A stretch of 64,000 bases of DNA from Alcaligenaceae bacterium (GTDB lineage Bacteria; Pseudomonadota; Gammaproteobacteria; Burkholderiales; Burkholderiaceae_B). A program made the translations under genes and the position numbers. The DNA is taken from positions 62,001-126,000 of the forward strand of contig JACCEP010000010.1 in assembly GCA_013416395.1 (NCBI GenBank), written 5' to 3'. Positions 8,279-16,850 of this stretch are shown here, piece by piece. How positions within the stretch are numbered: the first letter of the stretch is position 1; the number at the start of each line of letters is the position of its first letter. The notes beneath the pieces were generated by a model. It was not told where the DNA came from, made no database searches, and worked only from the letters and a program-made list of their open reading frames with translations.

Positions 8279-11199
8279 CAGGGGGCCTCACTTTGTTGGG
8301 TGGCACTTGCCGCCGGTTTACGATAAAGCCTGAGCGACTGGTGGGCCAACGCCACCAGCATCAGTACTGTGGCACCAACAACCAGCATGTACACGCCTAT
8401 ATCAAACAACAAGACACTGGAGAGGTGTACGTGGCCGATTAGCGGCAGTGTTATGTCACGGGTAATGGCTGAAAGAAAAGGTTTGTGTGCCCAAAGCACA
8501 GCCGTAGCGGTGGTGCCCGACGCCAGCAGGCCGATGGCGATCCAGTAACGTGGATGTATACGTGGCCGGGATTCGACCCAGATAATGCCGCCAACCATGT
8601 ACTGCAGAATAATGGCTGTGGCCATGATCAAGCCGCCAACAAAGCCGCCTCCAGGCAGATTATGGCCGCGTATCAGAAAATACAGGGAAATAAGTACCGC
8701 CATGGGCAGCAGCAGACGCACCAGCACGGCAGGCACTCGCATAACCCCGTTTGGTACGGATGCTTGCGAGTCTGGCTCGGAGAACTCACCCAGCAGCCTG
8801 TCGTTGCGGGGCTCAAGCCGGCGCGCGCGCGGCAGCGACATGCTCTCGGGTGGCGGACGGAAGCGCCTGAGCAGCGCGTATACCGTTAGTGCAACAACAC
8901 CCAGCACGGTGATTTCGCCAAACGTATCAAAGGCGCGGAAGTCGACGAGAATAACGTTGACCACGTTTGACCCGCCGCCCAGTGCCTGCGATTGCTCTAC
9001 AAAAAACGATGAAATGCCCGAAGGGTGGGGGCTGGTGAGCAAGGCGTAGGCGAGTGCAGCCATGCCGGTGCCGCCAATGACAGCGATGATTAAATCGCGG
9101 AAACGCCGTACGAACGCCCGCAGTTTGCTTTGCAAGGGCGGCGGTTCGTCATCACCATAGATCCGAGGCGGCAGCCAGCGCAGGCCGAGCAGCAGCAATA
9201 CAAGCGTGACCACCTCAACGGCCAACTGTGTAAGAGCAAGGTCTGGGGCTGAAAGCCAGGCGAACGTCAACGCAGTCACCAGACCAGCCCCACCCGAAAG
9301 CAGTAGTGAAATGCCGCGATGGTATTTGGCCTTGCGCGCGGCGCCAATGGCGCAGGCACCGCCAGCCAGCCACATCAACAAGAAAAAGGGGTTGATGGGC
9401 GTATAAACTTGGGGTTGCAGCCAGCCGCCCGGTAACAGTGGCAGCATGGCGACACAAAACGTGAGCGCCACAATAATGAGAATTTGCGGCTGTTGGCGCG
9501 CCGAGCGAGTCCAGTCGAGCAGAAACGAGGCAGCAAGGTCTATGCCTTCGAGCAGTAGCTCGAAGCTTCGGCGGCCATCAAGTTTGTAAATAAGTGGGGT
9601 TGCGCCAGGGTGCTTGCGGTGACGGTGACGCAGCAGCCATAACAGCAATATGCCCCCGAACAGCGCAACGAAACTCATGGCCAATGGCAGGTTGAAACCA
9701 TGCCAGATGCGTAAATCGTAGACGGGTGTGGCCTTGCCGGTAATGCTGATGACGGCATTGTGCAAGAAAGGCCCCACCGTATAACGCGGAAATATTCCCA
9801 CGACCAGGCAGGTTAATACCAGAATGGCGCTGGGTATCAGCATGCGCTTGGGTGGCTCGTGCGGGGAACGCGGGAGATCGCGCGGGGCCGGCCCAAAAAA
9901 TACTTGGGCGATAAATCGCACCGAGTAGGCCACGCTGAAAGCACCGGCAATGACGGCAACGGCAGGAAGCCCCACGTGACTAAACCAGTTGTCGCCCATC
10001 ACAACGGTTTCCGCGAAAAACATTTCTTTGGAGATAAACCCGTTTAAAAGCGGCACGCCTGCCATCGAGGCAGCGGCTACGATGGCAAGCGCAGCGGTAA
10101 TGGGCATACTTCGATACAACCCCGACAGCCGGGTAAGGTCGCGTGTGCCCGTTTCATGGTCTACGATGCCTGCCGCCATAAACAGCGACGCTTTGAACGT
10201 GGCATGGTTAATCATGTGGAACACCGCTGCCACCAGTGCAACGGCACTGTTCATGCCCAGCAGCAGCGTGATCAGCCCAAGGTGGCTGATGGTGGAATAG
10301 GCCAGTACGCCTTTCATATCAGTTTGAAACGTGGCCGCGTAGGCACCCAGCGTAAGCGACAGTAAGCCGGCACCGCCTATGATCCACATCCACTCGTCAG
10401 TACCTGCCAGCACGGGCCAGAACCTGGCAAGCAGGAAAACACCGGCCTTGACCATGGTGGCCGAGTGCAGATAGGCCGAGACTGGCGTAGGAGCGGCCAT
10501 GGCATTGGGTAGCCACACATGGAAAGGAAACTGTGCGCTCTTGGTGAGCGCGCCAAGGGCCACCAGAATGAGTATCGTGAGGTACCAGGGGTGAGTGCGG
10601 ATCAAGTCGCCCGAAGCAAGCACGGTATCAAGGTCGTAACTGCCTACGATGTGGCCAAGCATGAGCATGCCAGCCAGCAGGCACAGACCGCCTGCACCAG
10701 TAATGGTGAGCGACATGCGCGCGCCGCGGCGGGCATCGAGCCGGTGGTACCAGTAGCCGATGAGCATGAACGACGAGAGACTGGTGAGCTCCCAGAAAAT
10801 GACGAGCTGAATAAGGTTGCCTGATAGCACTACCCCCAGCATCGAGCCCATAAAGGCCTGAAAGAATGAGAAGAATCGCGGTACAGGGTCAGCTGGCGAA
10901 AGATAGTACCGGGCATAAAGCACGATGAGCGCGCCCATGACCGTGATAATCATGGAAAACAGCCAGGCAAAGCCGTCCATGCGCAGCGCAAAGTTAACAC
11001 CGAGGCTGGGTATCCAGGGCACGGTGGCTTTGACCATTTGGCCGTCGCCCACATCCGGAAAATAACTTAATACCAGTAGCGCGCACACAACCGATACTGC
11101 GCCGGCCAACCACGCTTCGAGCTTTTGCGCGTTAGTAGGCAGCAGGGCAGCAACAATACTGCCTGCAAACGGGAGGGCGAGAATGAGTACGAGCAACAT
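8278..11199 (-). CDS. mnhAB: Fused Na+(K+)/H+ antiporter subunits A and B (MnhAB/PhaAB)
   Basis: This 973-residue protein has a NuoL-like N-terminal part of about 500 residues with the FWELTSLSSFMLIGYWYH motif and an ion-path lysine in TKSAQFPFHVWLPNAMAAPTP. A MrpA C-terminal extension follows, then a MrpB domain from about residue 830 (GGGFVGGLIMATAIILQYM). A-B fusion defines group-2 Mrp operons such as PhaA of rhizobia. It heads the order AB-C-D-E-F-G, all junctions overlapping. The complex exchanges cytoplasmic Na+ or K+ for protons at high pH or salt. Confidence 0.95.
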   Translation of the reverse strand: MLLVLILALPFAGSIVAALLPTNAQKLEAWLAGAVSVVCALLVLSYFPDVGDGQMVKATVPWIPSLGVNFALRMDGFAWLFSMIITVMGALIVLYARYYLSPADPVPRFFSFFQAFMGSMLGVVLSGNLIQLVIFWELTSLSSFMLIGYWYHRLDARRGARMSLTITGAGGLCLLAGMLMLGHIVGSYDLDTVLASGDLIRTHPWYLTILILVALGALTKSAQFPFHVWLPNAMAAPTPVSAYLHSATMVKAGVFLLARFWPVLAGTDEWMWIIGGAGLLSLTLGAYAATFQTDMKGVLAYSTISHLGLITLLLGMNSAVALVAAVFHMINHATFKASLFMAAGIVDHETGTRDLTRLSGLYRSMPITAALAIVAAASMAGVPLLNGFISKEMFFAETVVMGDNWFSHVGLPAVAVIAGAFSVAYSVRFIAQVFFGPAPRDLPRSPHEPPKRMLIPSAILVLTCLVVGIFPRYTVGPFLHNAVISITGKATPVYDLRIWHGFNLPLAMSFVALFGGILLLWLLRHRHRKHPGATPLIYKLDGRRSFELLLEGIDLAASFLLDWTRSARQQPQILIIVALTFCVAMLPLLPGGWLQPQVYTPINPFFLLMWLAGGACAIGAARKAKYHRGISLLLSGGAGLVTALTFAWLSAPDLALTQLAVEVVTLVLLLLGLRWLPPRIYGDDEPPPLQSKLRAFVRRFRDLIIAVIGGTGMAALAYALLTSPHPSGISSFFVEQSQALGGGSNVVNVILVDFRAFDTFGEITVLGVVALTVYALLRRFRPPPESMSLPRARRLEPRNDRLLGEFSEPDSQASVPNGVMRVPAVLVRLLLPMAVLISLYFLIRGHNLPGGGFVGGLIMATAIILQYMVGGIIWVESRPRIHPRYWIAIGLLASGTTATAVLWAHKPFLSAITRDITLPLIGHVHLSSVLLFDIGVYMLVVGATVLMLVALAHQSLRLYRKPAASATQQSEAP

Positions 11200-11322
11200 C
11201 GGGGGTAAGCTGGACCGGCAAATTCAGGGAGGAGGCTTAATAATACAATGTGAGTTGGTCAGCTTTTAGTAAGCTGGCAGAAAATTACGCTTTCCAGCCT
11301 GTTTCTACCTTTATTCCCTCAA

Positions 11323-11336
11323 TTGATGCAGATCAA
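11323..11336 (+). promoter_or_regulatory. FNR box upstream of hemN
   Basis: TTGATGCAGATCAA matches the FNR consensus TTGAT-N4-ATCAA at all ten defined positions. It lies 101 bases upstream of the hemN ATG and 124 bases upstream of the divergent mnhAB start. Anaerobic activation of the O2-independent coproporphyrinogen oxidase is well known in other proteobacteria, so hemN is the likely target. Confidence 0.85.
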
Positions 11337-11436
11337 GCTGTAAGGACAGGATAGGTTTCACAATAACGCATAGTCCGTGCCATGCGCGCGGTGCATCAAC
11401 GTGGGTCGCGCAAATCGGCCTGTATGGAGCAAGGCA

Positions 11437-12858
11437 ATGGATGCCAATCACCCACTAAATAGTCACAATACCATCGCATTACCTGATATTGAATTCTCCG
11501 AGGCGCTTGTGCGCCGCTTTGACAGCTCAGGCCCCCGCTATACCTCTTACCCGACGGCAGACCGTTTCAACCAGAGTTTTGACGAGCAGTCGTATATTGA
11601 CCATTTGTCACGTCGCGCTACGGCACCAAGCAATCCACCGTTGTCGGTGTATTTTCATCTGCCGTTCTGTGAGCAGCTGTGCTACTTCTGTGCCTGTAAC
11701 AAAGTCATCACACAAGACCACAGCCGTACGACCAAGTACCTGCAGTATCTTGATATTGAAATGGAGCGGGTTGCAGGCTATCTGGGCAATGATCGCAAAA
11801 CCGAGCAGCTGCATCTGGGCGGCGGCACGCCAACCTTTCTCACTGCCGATGAGCTTACGGGGTTAATGAATTCCGTGCGTCAGCATTTCGAATTTACCCC
11901 TGACGCCGAGCTGGGGGTCGAGATCGACCCGCGTACGGTTAACGAAAAGACGCTGGCCATGCTGGCCGGGCTGGGGTTTAACCGCACCAGCTTTGGTGTG
12001 CAAGACTTTGATCCTGACGTTCAGGCAGCGGTAAACCGCATTCAGCCCGTAGAAATGGTAGAGCGAGCACTCAAGGCCAGTCGTGATGCGGGTTTTGAGT
12101 CTATCAATGCCGACCTCATTTACGGGTTGCCCAAACAGACGCTAAGCAGTTTTGCCCGTACGCTGGATGAAATCGTACGCTTGTCGCCGGACCGTATCGC
12201 ACTCTATAACTATGCGCATCTTCCGACGCGCTTCAAAGCCCAAAGGCTCATTCAGCCTGAAGACCTGCCTTCCGCCGAGACCAGACTGCAGATTTTTCTG
12301 ATGGCGACCCGTCGGTTGCTTGAGGCCGGCTATGTTTATATTGGGCTGGATCACTTTGCCAAACCTGATGACGAACTCAATCTGGCACGGCTCGACAAAA
12401 GCCTGCATCGCAATTTTCAAGGCTACACAACGCGGGCCGACTGTGATCTGATCGGCTTTGGTGTATCGGCTATCGGCAAAGTGGGGGCCTCGTACAGTGG
12501 CTCGGTGCGCAGCGTCAATGCCTACTACCAGGCACTTGATGAAGGCCGCCTTCCTACAGAGCGTGGGTTTGAGCTTTCAGTCGATGATGTCTTGCGCAGA
12601 GACGTGATTATGACGCTGATGTGCAGCATGCCGCTCGATTTTGCCAAGCTTGATCAGCAGTACGGCATTGTTTTTGAAGACTACTTTGCTCAAGAGCTGG
12701 CAAAGCTGTCGCAGTTTTATGAGGCTGGGCTTATTGTCCTAGCAGACAGGGTGCTAAATGTTACGGCCAAAGGCCGGATGTTCGTACGTGGCGTAGGAAT
12801 GCTCTTTGACAAATACCTGGGGCAGCCAACGGTGTCGACCTACTCGAAGCTGATCTGA
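11437..12858 (+). CDS. hemN: Oxygen-independent coproporphyrinogen III oxidase HemN
   Basis: The ATG at 11437 (MDANHPL) has a GGAG site 7 bases upstream and gives 473 residues, close to E. coli HemN. The radical-SAM motif C78-x3-C82-x2-C85-x-C87 (LPFCEQLCYFCACN) includes the fourth HemN-specific Cys, and GGGTPTFL follows. The enzyme decarboxylates coproporphyrinogen III to protoporphyrinogen IX without O2, in the cytoplasm. The FNR box upstream and the Crp/Fnr regulator downstream place it in the anaerobic island. The 3' end faces the DUF454 gene only 14 bases away. Confidence 0.96.
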   Translation: MDANHPLNSHNTIALPDIEFSEALVRRFDSSGPRYTSYPTADRFNQSFDEQSYIDHLSRRATAPSNPPLSVYFHLPFCEQLCYFCACNKVITQDHSRTTKYLQYLDIEMERVAGYLGNDRKTEQLHLGGGTPTFLTADELTGLMNSVRQHFEFTPDAELGVEIDPRTVNEKTLAMLAGLGFNRTSFGVQDFDPDVQAAVNRIQPVEMVERALKASRDAGFESINADLIYGLPKQTLSSFARTLDEIVRLSPDRIALYNYAHLPTRFKAQRLIQPEDLPSAETRLQIFLMATRRLLEAGYVYIGLDHFAKPDDELNLARLDKSLHRNFQGYTTRADCDLIGFGVSAIGKVGASYSGSVRSVNAYYQALDEGRLPTERGFELSVDDVLRRDVIMTLMCSMPLDFAKLDQQYGIVFEDYFAQELAKLSQFYEAGLIVLADRVLNVTAKGRMFVRGVGMLFDKYLGQPTVSTYSKLI

Positions 12859-12872
12859 GGGGTCTGACAGGC

Positions 12873-13259
12873 TTAGGCTGAAGGGGGTCGGTTGGCTTCT
12901 TTGTTGGCGGTTTTCATTTTAAGCAAATACCAGGTAACGCCTATGCCAGGAATAAGCAGCAAGGGGCGCACCCAGGTTAGCGGCACGTACCAGGCAGAAA
13001 AGGCCAGCGAGGCCCAGAGCATGGCGATGGCCACGATTTTGGAGCGTAGCGGTATCCCCTGGCCGGTCTGGATGGCAACCAGATATGGGCCAAGATGACG
13101 GTTGCCGATCAGCAGGTTGTTCATGCGCGTAGAGCTGCGCACATAGCAGGCAGATGCGAGCAACAGAAAAGGCGTCGTCGGCAGCAAGGGCACGAAAATG
13201 CCCACAATGCCCAGTATGAGGGCGATGGTGCCGATGACATTAAGCAGTAATTTGGTCAC
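12873..13259 (-). CDS. YbaN/DUF454 family inner-membrane protein
   Basis: The family N-terminus (V/M-TKLLLNVIGTIALILGIVGIF) begins at a GTG at 13259; the upstream 31 residues of the open frame are not family-like and overlap the divergent regulator gene. The 128-residue product has four short helices and the DUF454 motif VPLLPTTPFLLLASACYVRSS. The function of the family is unknown; the E. coli homologue is YbaN. In Burkholderiales it often sits beside hemN and Crp/Fnr regulators. Confidence 0.8.
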   Translation of the reverse strand: MTKLLLNVIGTIALILGIVGIFVPLLPTTPFLLLASACYVRSSTRMNNLLIGNRHLGPYLVAIQTGQGIPLRSKIVAIAMLWASLAFSAWYVPLTWVRPLLLIPGIGVTWYLLKMKTANKEANRPPSA

Positions 13260-13325
13260 TATGGGTGCGTGGCTGTGCCTGTGGACTGGCGTCAGATAGT
13301 GGACGCATCTGAGGATTCTAGCAAT

Positions 13326-14006
13326 ATGGCGACGGGCAAAGTACGGGTTCAAGAGTTTCTAAGCAGGCTCCCCCTGTTTAACGAGGTGTCAGAGGCCGAG
13401 CTCGACCGTTTGGCGGCCGGCACGACCGAGGTCAAGGTCGCGCGTGGTGAAATGATTTTCCGGCGCGGAGACCCCTGCCTTGGGCAGCATTCTGTGGTGT
13501 ACGGTCAGGTCAAGCTATTGCTGGTTTCTCCCACCGGCGGTGAAAAGGTCGTACGGCTCATCGGGCCGGGCGGCAGTTTTGGCGAAGCGCTGATGTTTCT
13601 GGGCAAAGACTATGTGGTCTCTGCAGAGGCTCTGGTCGATTCGCTGTTGCTGCACGTCAGCAGGGCCGCGATTATGCAAGAGATCGAAAACGATAGTGGG
13701 TTTGCGTGCAAGATGCTGGCTAGCCTCAGCCAGCGTCTGCACAGCTTGATGAAAGACGTGGAAGCCTATTCATTACGTTCGGGCACCGATCGTGTGGTCA
13801 GCTATTTGTTAAAGCATGGGTGCGAGCAAGATGATTGTTCTTTCCGGCTTGAAACCAGCAAGACAGTGATTGCATCGCGGCTAAACCTGACGCCTGAGCA
13901 TTTTTCTCGCATTCTTCATGACCTGGGTGGCAGGGGGCTGATTACGGTCAAGGGGCGAGAAATTATTATCCCTGACCGCTCAGCACTGCAAAATCATCAA
14001 GAGTGA
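13326..14006 (+). CDS. Crp/Fnr-family transcriptional regulator, DNR-like
   Basis: The ATG at 13326 gives 226 residues. The N-terminal cyclic-nucleotide-type beta barrel (residues about 10-130) lacks the N-terminal Cys cluster of FNR. A long dimer helix follows, then a winged helix with the recognition region VIASRLNLTPEHFSRILHDL. Lack of Fe-S cysteines and the PEHFSR helix fit the DNR/NnrR subgroup, whose members sense NO through haem and bind FNR-like sites. It sits between hemN/DUF454 and the membrane protein-ubi cluster and may control them. The NO-sensing role is inference. Confidence 0.82.
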   Translation: MATGKVRVQEFLSRLPLFNEVSEAELDRLAAGTTEVKVARGEMIFRRGDPCLGQHSVVYGQVKLLLVSPTGGEKVVRLIGPGGSFGEALMFLGKDYVVSAEALVDSLLLHVSRAAIMQEIENDSGFACKMLASLSQRLHSLMKDVEAYSLRSGTDRVVSYLLKHGCEQDDCSFRLETSKTVIASRLNLTPEHFSRILHDLGGRGLITVKGREIIIPDRSALQNHQE

Positions 14007-14122
14007 CAAGGCAGTGCTGCAAAGTTATCGAGGCGCAGCGGGCTACCCTAATACGCCGTGAACTTCTGATTGGCTAATGCAGGCGTCGGTATGGCCCGCA
14101 GTGTACTTGCACTGCAGACGCA

Positions 14123-15433
14123 TCAAGATTGAGCGGCTTGCCCCAGTGTTTCACGTATTTTTCGTTTGGTTGACACCAGCAGCCGCAAGGCATGCAGCAT
14201 ATGCATCAGCAACCAGGCAGCCGATATCAGCAGTGCCACGGCACCCGCCCGTGCCGTGTATGGAACTTGCAGGCTGGCTGCGATAAGCAGCACTACGGCC
14301 AGCAAATGCACGACAAACTGCTGTTTGGCCTTTTGGTCTGGAATCATTTGCCTGACCTTGGGGATGAAAGGCAATGCCACCTGCAGGCCACGCTGGCAAT
14401 GAAACCACGTTAGAAACGGCACAATTTTATATAGCATGCCGTTTACCGCCGACCAGGCAAAACCCACAATAAACAGCACGGCAAGGGTTACCGACATATC
14501 GGTGCCTGTGAGCTGCTGTGCCAGCCACACGGGGGCACAGGCCGCCAGGCAGATCATCGAGGTACGCCAGAACAGGGTGGTGGCATCGGGCTCAGGCCGT
14601 TTACGTGTCCAGATCAAATAAAAGGTTTCGCCGGCAAATACCAGGTAGGCCACAATTAAAAGCATTTGCACAATGATGTCGAGGTCGGCACTGCCCCAGC
14701 CCATTACCGTAAACGTGTGCGCAAGCAGCAGCACGATAATTGTTGGCGTCAGCCAGCGCGTAATGGTTTTTGGGTACAGCTCGGTAACCTGAAACATGGG
14801 GATAAGCTGAAACGACATGGCAATGACCAGCAAGCCTATCCAGCCCAGCAACCCCCAGGCGGCGTGAAGATCAGTAAATACGCGGTTGGGCGTTACCGAG
14901 GCACCCAACTGGCCGGCCAGCGATGCGCCAATCACCAAAGTCACCAGCAGGGCAGCCAGCGCAAATCGCACGCCTGCCAGAATTTCAACCGAGCCTTTAG
15001 ACGCGTTTTTACGATGCCGCCACCAACCGCCCACCACTGCAATGGGAAGCCATAGCAAGGCAATGGTCAGCAGCGCCACGGCAACGTGGTACAGCCAGGG
15101 TGTGCCGACCAGAAACGCCGCCACCAGGGCCAGTGTGCCCAGGCCCAACCCGATATGGACCACGGTGGCAGTAAGCCGTGGGGCAAGAATGTGTATGTTG
15201 GTGGCCACAGGCAGTATCTGCATCATGGCGCCGGCCATGGCATGCGCCAGCGCGCCCAGCGTAAAAAGATGCGTCAGTGCCAGCGCCTGCGGCGTCCAAC
15301 GAGAAACAAACGCCATAGGGCCTGCCCAGAGCAACAACAGTGCCGCCAACAGCACAAACACAGGGGTGCTGAACATGAAACGCAGTGGAACACTGGCTGC
15401 AGGTGAATTATTCAGGGAAAGTGCGCGCTGCAT
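14123..15433 (-). CDS. Polytopic membrane protein, haem-copper-oxidase-subunit-I/NnrS-like
   Basis: Start at 15433 (MQRALSL) is preferred; upstream codons are not membrane-protein-like. The 436-residue product has about 12 helices. Several histidines lie within or beside helices (LTHLFTLGALAHAMAG, TATVVHIGLG, FTDLHAAWGLLG, LTWFHCQRGLQ), as in haem-binding membrane proteins such as NnrS or subunit I of haem-copper oxidases, but no complete oxidase active site is evident. It is divergent from the flavin oxidoreductase and shares with it an intergenic space with an FNR-like site. A role in NO or low-oxygen metabolism is inference. Confidence 0.65.
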   Translation of the reverse strand: MQRALSLNNSPAASVPLRFMFSTPVFVLLAALLLLWAGPMAFVSRWTPQALALTHLFTLGALAHAMAGAMMQILPVATNIHILAPRLTATVVHIGLGLGTLALVAAFLVGTPWLYHVAVALLTIALLWLPIAVVGGWWRHRKNASKGSVEILAGVRFALAALLVTLVIGASLAGQLGASVTPNRVFTDLHAAWGLLGWIGLLVIAMSFQLIPMFQVTELYPKTITRWLTPTIIVLLLAHTFTVMGWGSADLDIIVQMLLIVAYLVFAGETFYLIWTRKRPEPDATTLFWRTSMICLAACAPVWLAQQLTGTDMSVTLAVLFIVGFAWSAVNGMLYKIVPFLTWFHCQRGLQVALPFIPKVRQMIPDQKAKQQFVVHLLAVVLLIAASLQVPYTARAGAVALLISAAWLLMHMLHALRLLVSTKRKIRETLGQAAQS

Positions 15434-15503
15434 GGCTTGCCGGACCAGAGTTGAGTGAAAGATGCCCGATTGTAAGACAGGGCTTAGTCTAAACGCCCTA
15501 ACT

Positions 15504-15517
15504 TTGATATTAATTAA
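15504..15517 (+). promoter_or_regulatory. FNR/DNR-like box in the divergent promoter region
   Basis: TTGATATTAATTAA matches TTGAT-N4-ATCAA at nine of ten defined positions. It lies 71 bases upstream of the membrane-protein start (15433) and 73 bases upstream of the flavin-oxidoreductase start (15590), so one site could serve both. Confidence 0.6.
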
Positions 15518-15589
15518 GGAATCAAGCGCCAACTGCCTGCATAGTGGCACTTGCGCCATTGTGCAAAAAATTTGGTAAGGACATTCATC

Positions 15590-16798
15590 GTGTTGCAGAC
15601 TGTATTAGATCGGCTGAAGATTAAGGGCAAATCGCTGTTACCCATCGTGCAAGGTGGCATGGGGGTCGGCGTATCGGCTCACAGGCTCGCCGGCAGTGTG
15701 GCAGCGCTCGACGCGTTCGGAACCATCTCCAGCGTCGATTTGCGTCGCCATCACCCCGACCTCATGATAAAAACCGGCAAGTCGCGGGACAGGGCACTGA
15801 TTGACGCGGCCAACCTCGAAGCACTCGATCGCGAAGTAAAGGCCGCACGCAAGCTGGCAAATGGCAATGGCATGGTCGGTGTAAACATCATGCGCGCCGT
15901 GTCCGAGTACGCCTCCTACGTGCGTCAGGCCTGCGAAAGCGGCGCAGACGCCGTGGTTGTGGGCGCGGGTTTGCCGTTAGACCTGCCCGAACTTACCTCG
16001 AATTTTTCGAAGGTAGCCATTATCCCCATTCTTTCTGATGTGCGCGGTATCGGGCTGGTGCTCAAAAAGTGGATGCGCAAGCAACGATTGCCTGACGCCA
16101 TTGTCATCGAAAACCCCAAATACGCAGCCGGGCACCTGGGTGCGCCTACGCCCGAAGGCCTGAACAACCCTAATTTCGCGTTTCCGCATGTGCTTGAGGG
16201 CACTCGTCAACTGTTCAAAGACCTGGGCCTCGAAAGCGAAAATATCCCGCTTATCGCTGCCGGGGGCGTTAATTCGCACGAGCAGGTGCGTCTGCTGATG
16301 GGCATGGGTGCCAATGCCGTGCAGCTTGGTTCGGCGTTTGCCGTCACCGAAGAAGGCGATGCGCACCCCAATTTCAAGAAGGTGCTGGTTGAGGCCAGGC
16401 CCGAAGACATTGTTACGTTCATGAGTGTTGCAGGTTTGCCTGCACGTGCCGTGCGCACGCCCTGGCTTGCAAGCTATCTGGCGCGCGAAGAGAAGCTGCA
16501 GCGCGCCGCCAAACAGCGGCCGTGTACGGTTGGTTTTGACTGCCTTGTTTCGTGTGGTTTGCGCGACGGCATTGCCAAGCACGGTCAGTTTTGCATTGAT
16601 ACGCGGCTTGCCTTCGCGTTGGCGGGCGATATAGAACGCGGCTTGTTTTTCCGTGGTTCTGAAAAGCTGCCGTTTGGCAATGCCATTCGCTCAGTACGTG
16701 AACTCGCTGACTACCTGCTCAATGGTGTTAAACCTGTACTCAATGTCGTGTCCAGGCCTACGGTGCGCGAGGCTGAGCCTGCTCTGGCGCTTGCCTAA
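15590..16798 (+). CDS. Nitronate-monooxygenase-family flavin oxidoreductase with C-terminal four-Cys motif
   Basis: A GTG at 15590 with AAGGA 8 bases upstream gives 402 residues; the longer TTG start at 15551 has no ribosome-binding site. The fold is the FMN-binding TIM barrel of the 2-nitropropane dioxygenase/FabK family (PIVQGGMGVGVSAHRLAG; GNGMVGVNIM; PLIAAGGVNSHEQ; MGANAVQLGSAF). Unusually, the C-terminal part holds C312-x5-C318-x3-C322-x12-C335 (CTVGFDCLVSCGLRDG, QFCID), suited to an Fe-S cluster or metal. It precedes ubiU by 52 bases, so it may belong to the anaerobic quinone operon. True substrate unknown. Confidence 0.8.
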   Translation: MLQTVLDRLKIKGKSLLPIVQGGMGVGVSAHRLAGSVAALDAFGTISSVDLRRHHPDLMIKTGKSRDRALIDAANLEALDREVKAARKLANGNGMVGVNIMRAVSEYASYVRQACESGADAVVVGAGLPLDLPELTSNFSKVAIIPILSDVRGIGLVLKKWMRKQRLPDAIVIENPKYAAGHLGAPTPEGLNNPNFAFPHVLEGTRQLFKDLGLESENIPLIAAGGVNSHEQVRLLMGMGANAVQLGSAFAVTEEGDAHPNFKKVLVEARPEDIVTFMSVAGLPARAVRTPWLASYLAREEKLQRAAKQRPCTVGFDCLVSCGLRDGIAKHGQFCIDTRLAFALAGDIERGLFFRGSEKLPFGNAIRSVRELADYLLNGVKPVLNVVSRPTVREAEPALALA

Positions 16799-16850
16799 GC
16801 ACGTATCTCTGTAACGATTTCATTGCATTTAAGTAGTAGCGGCGTAAATC

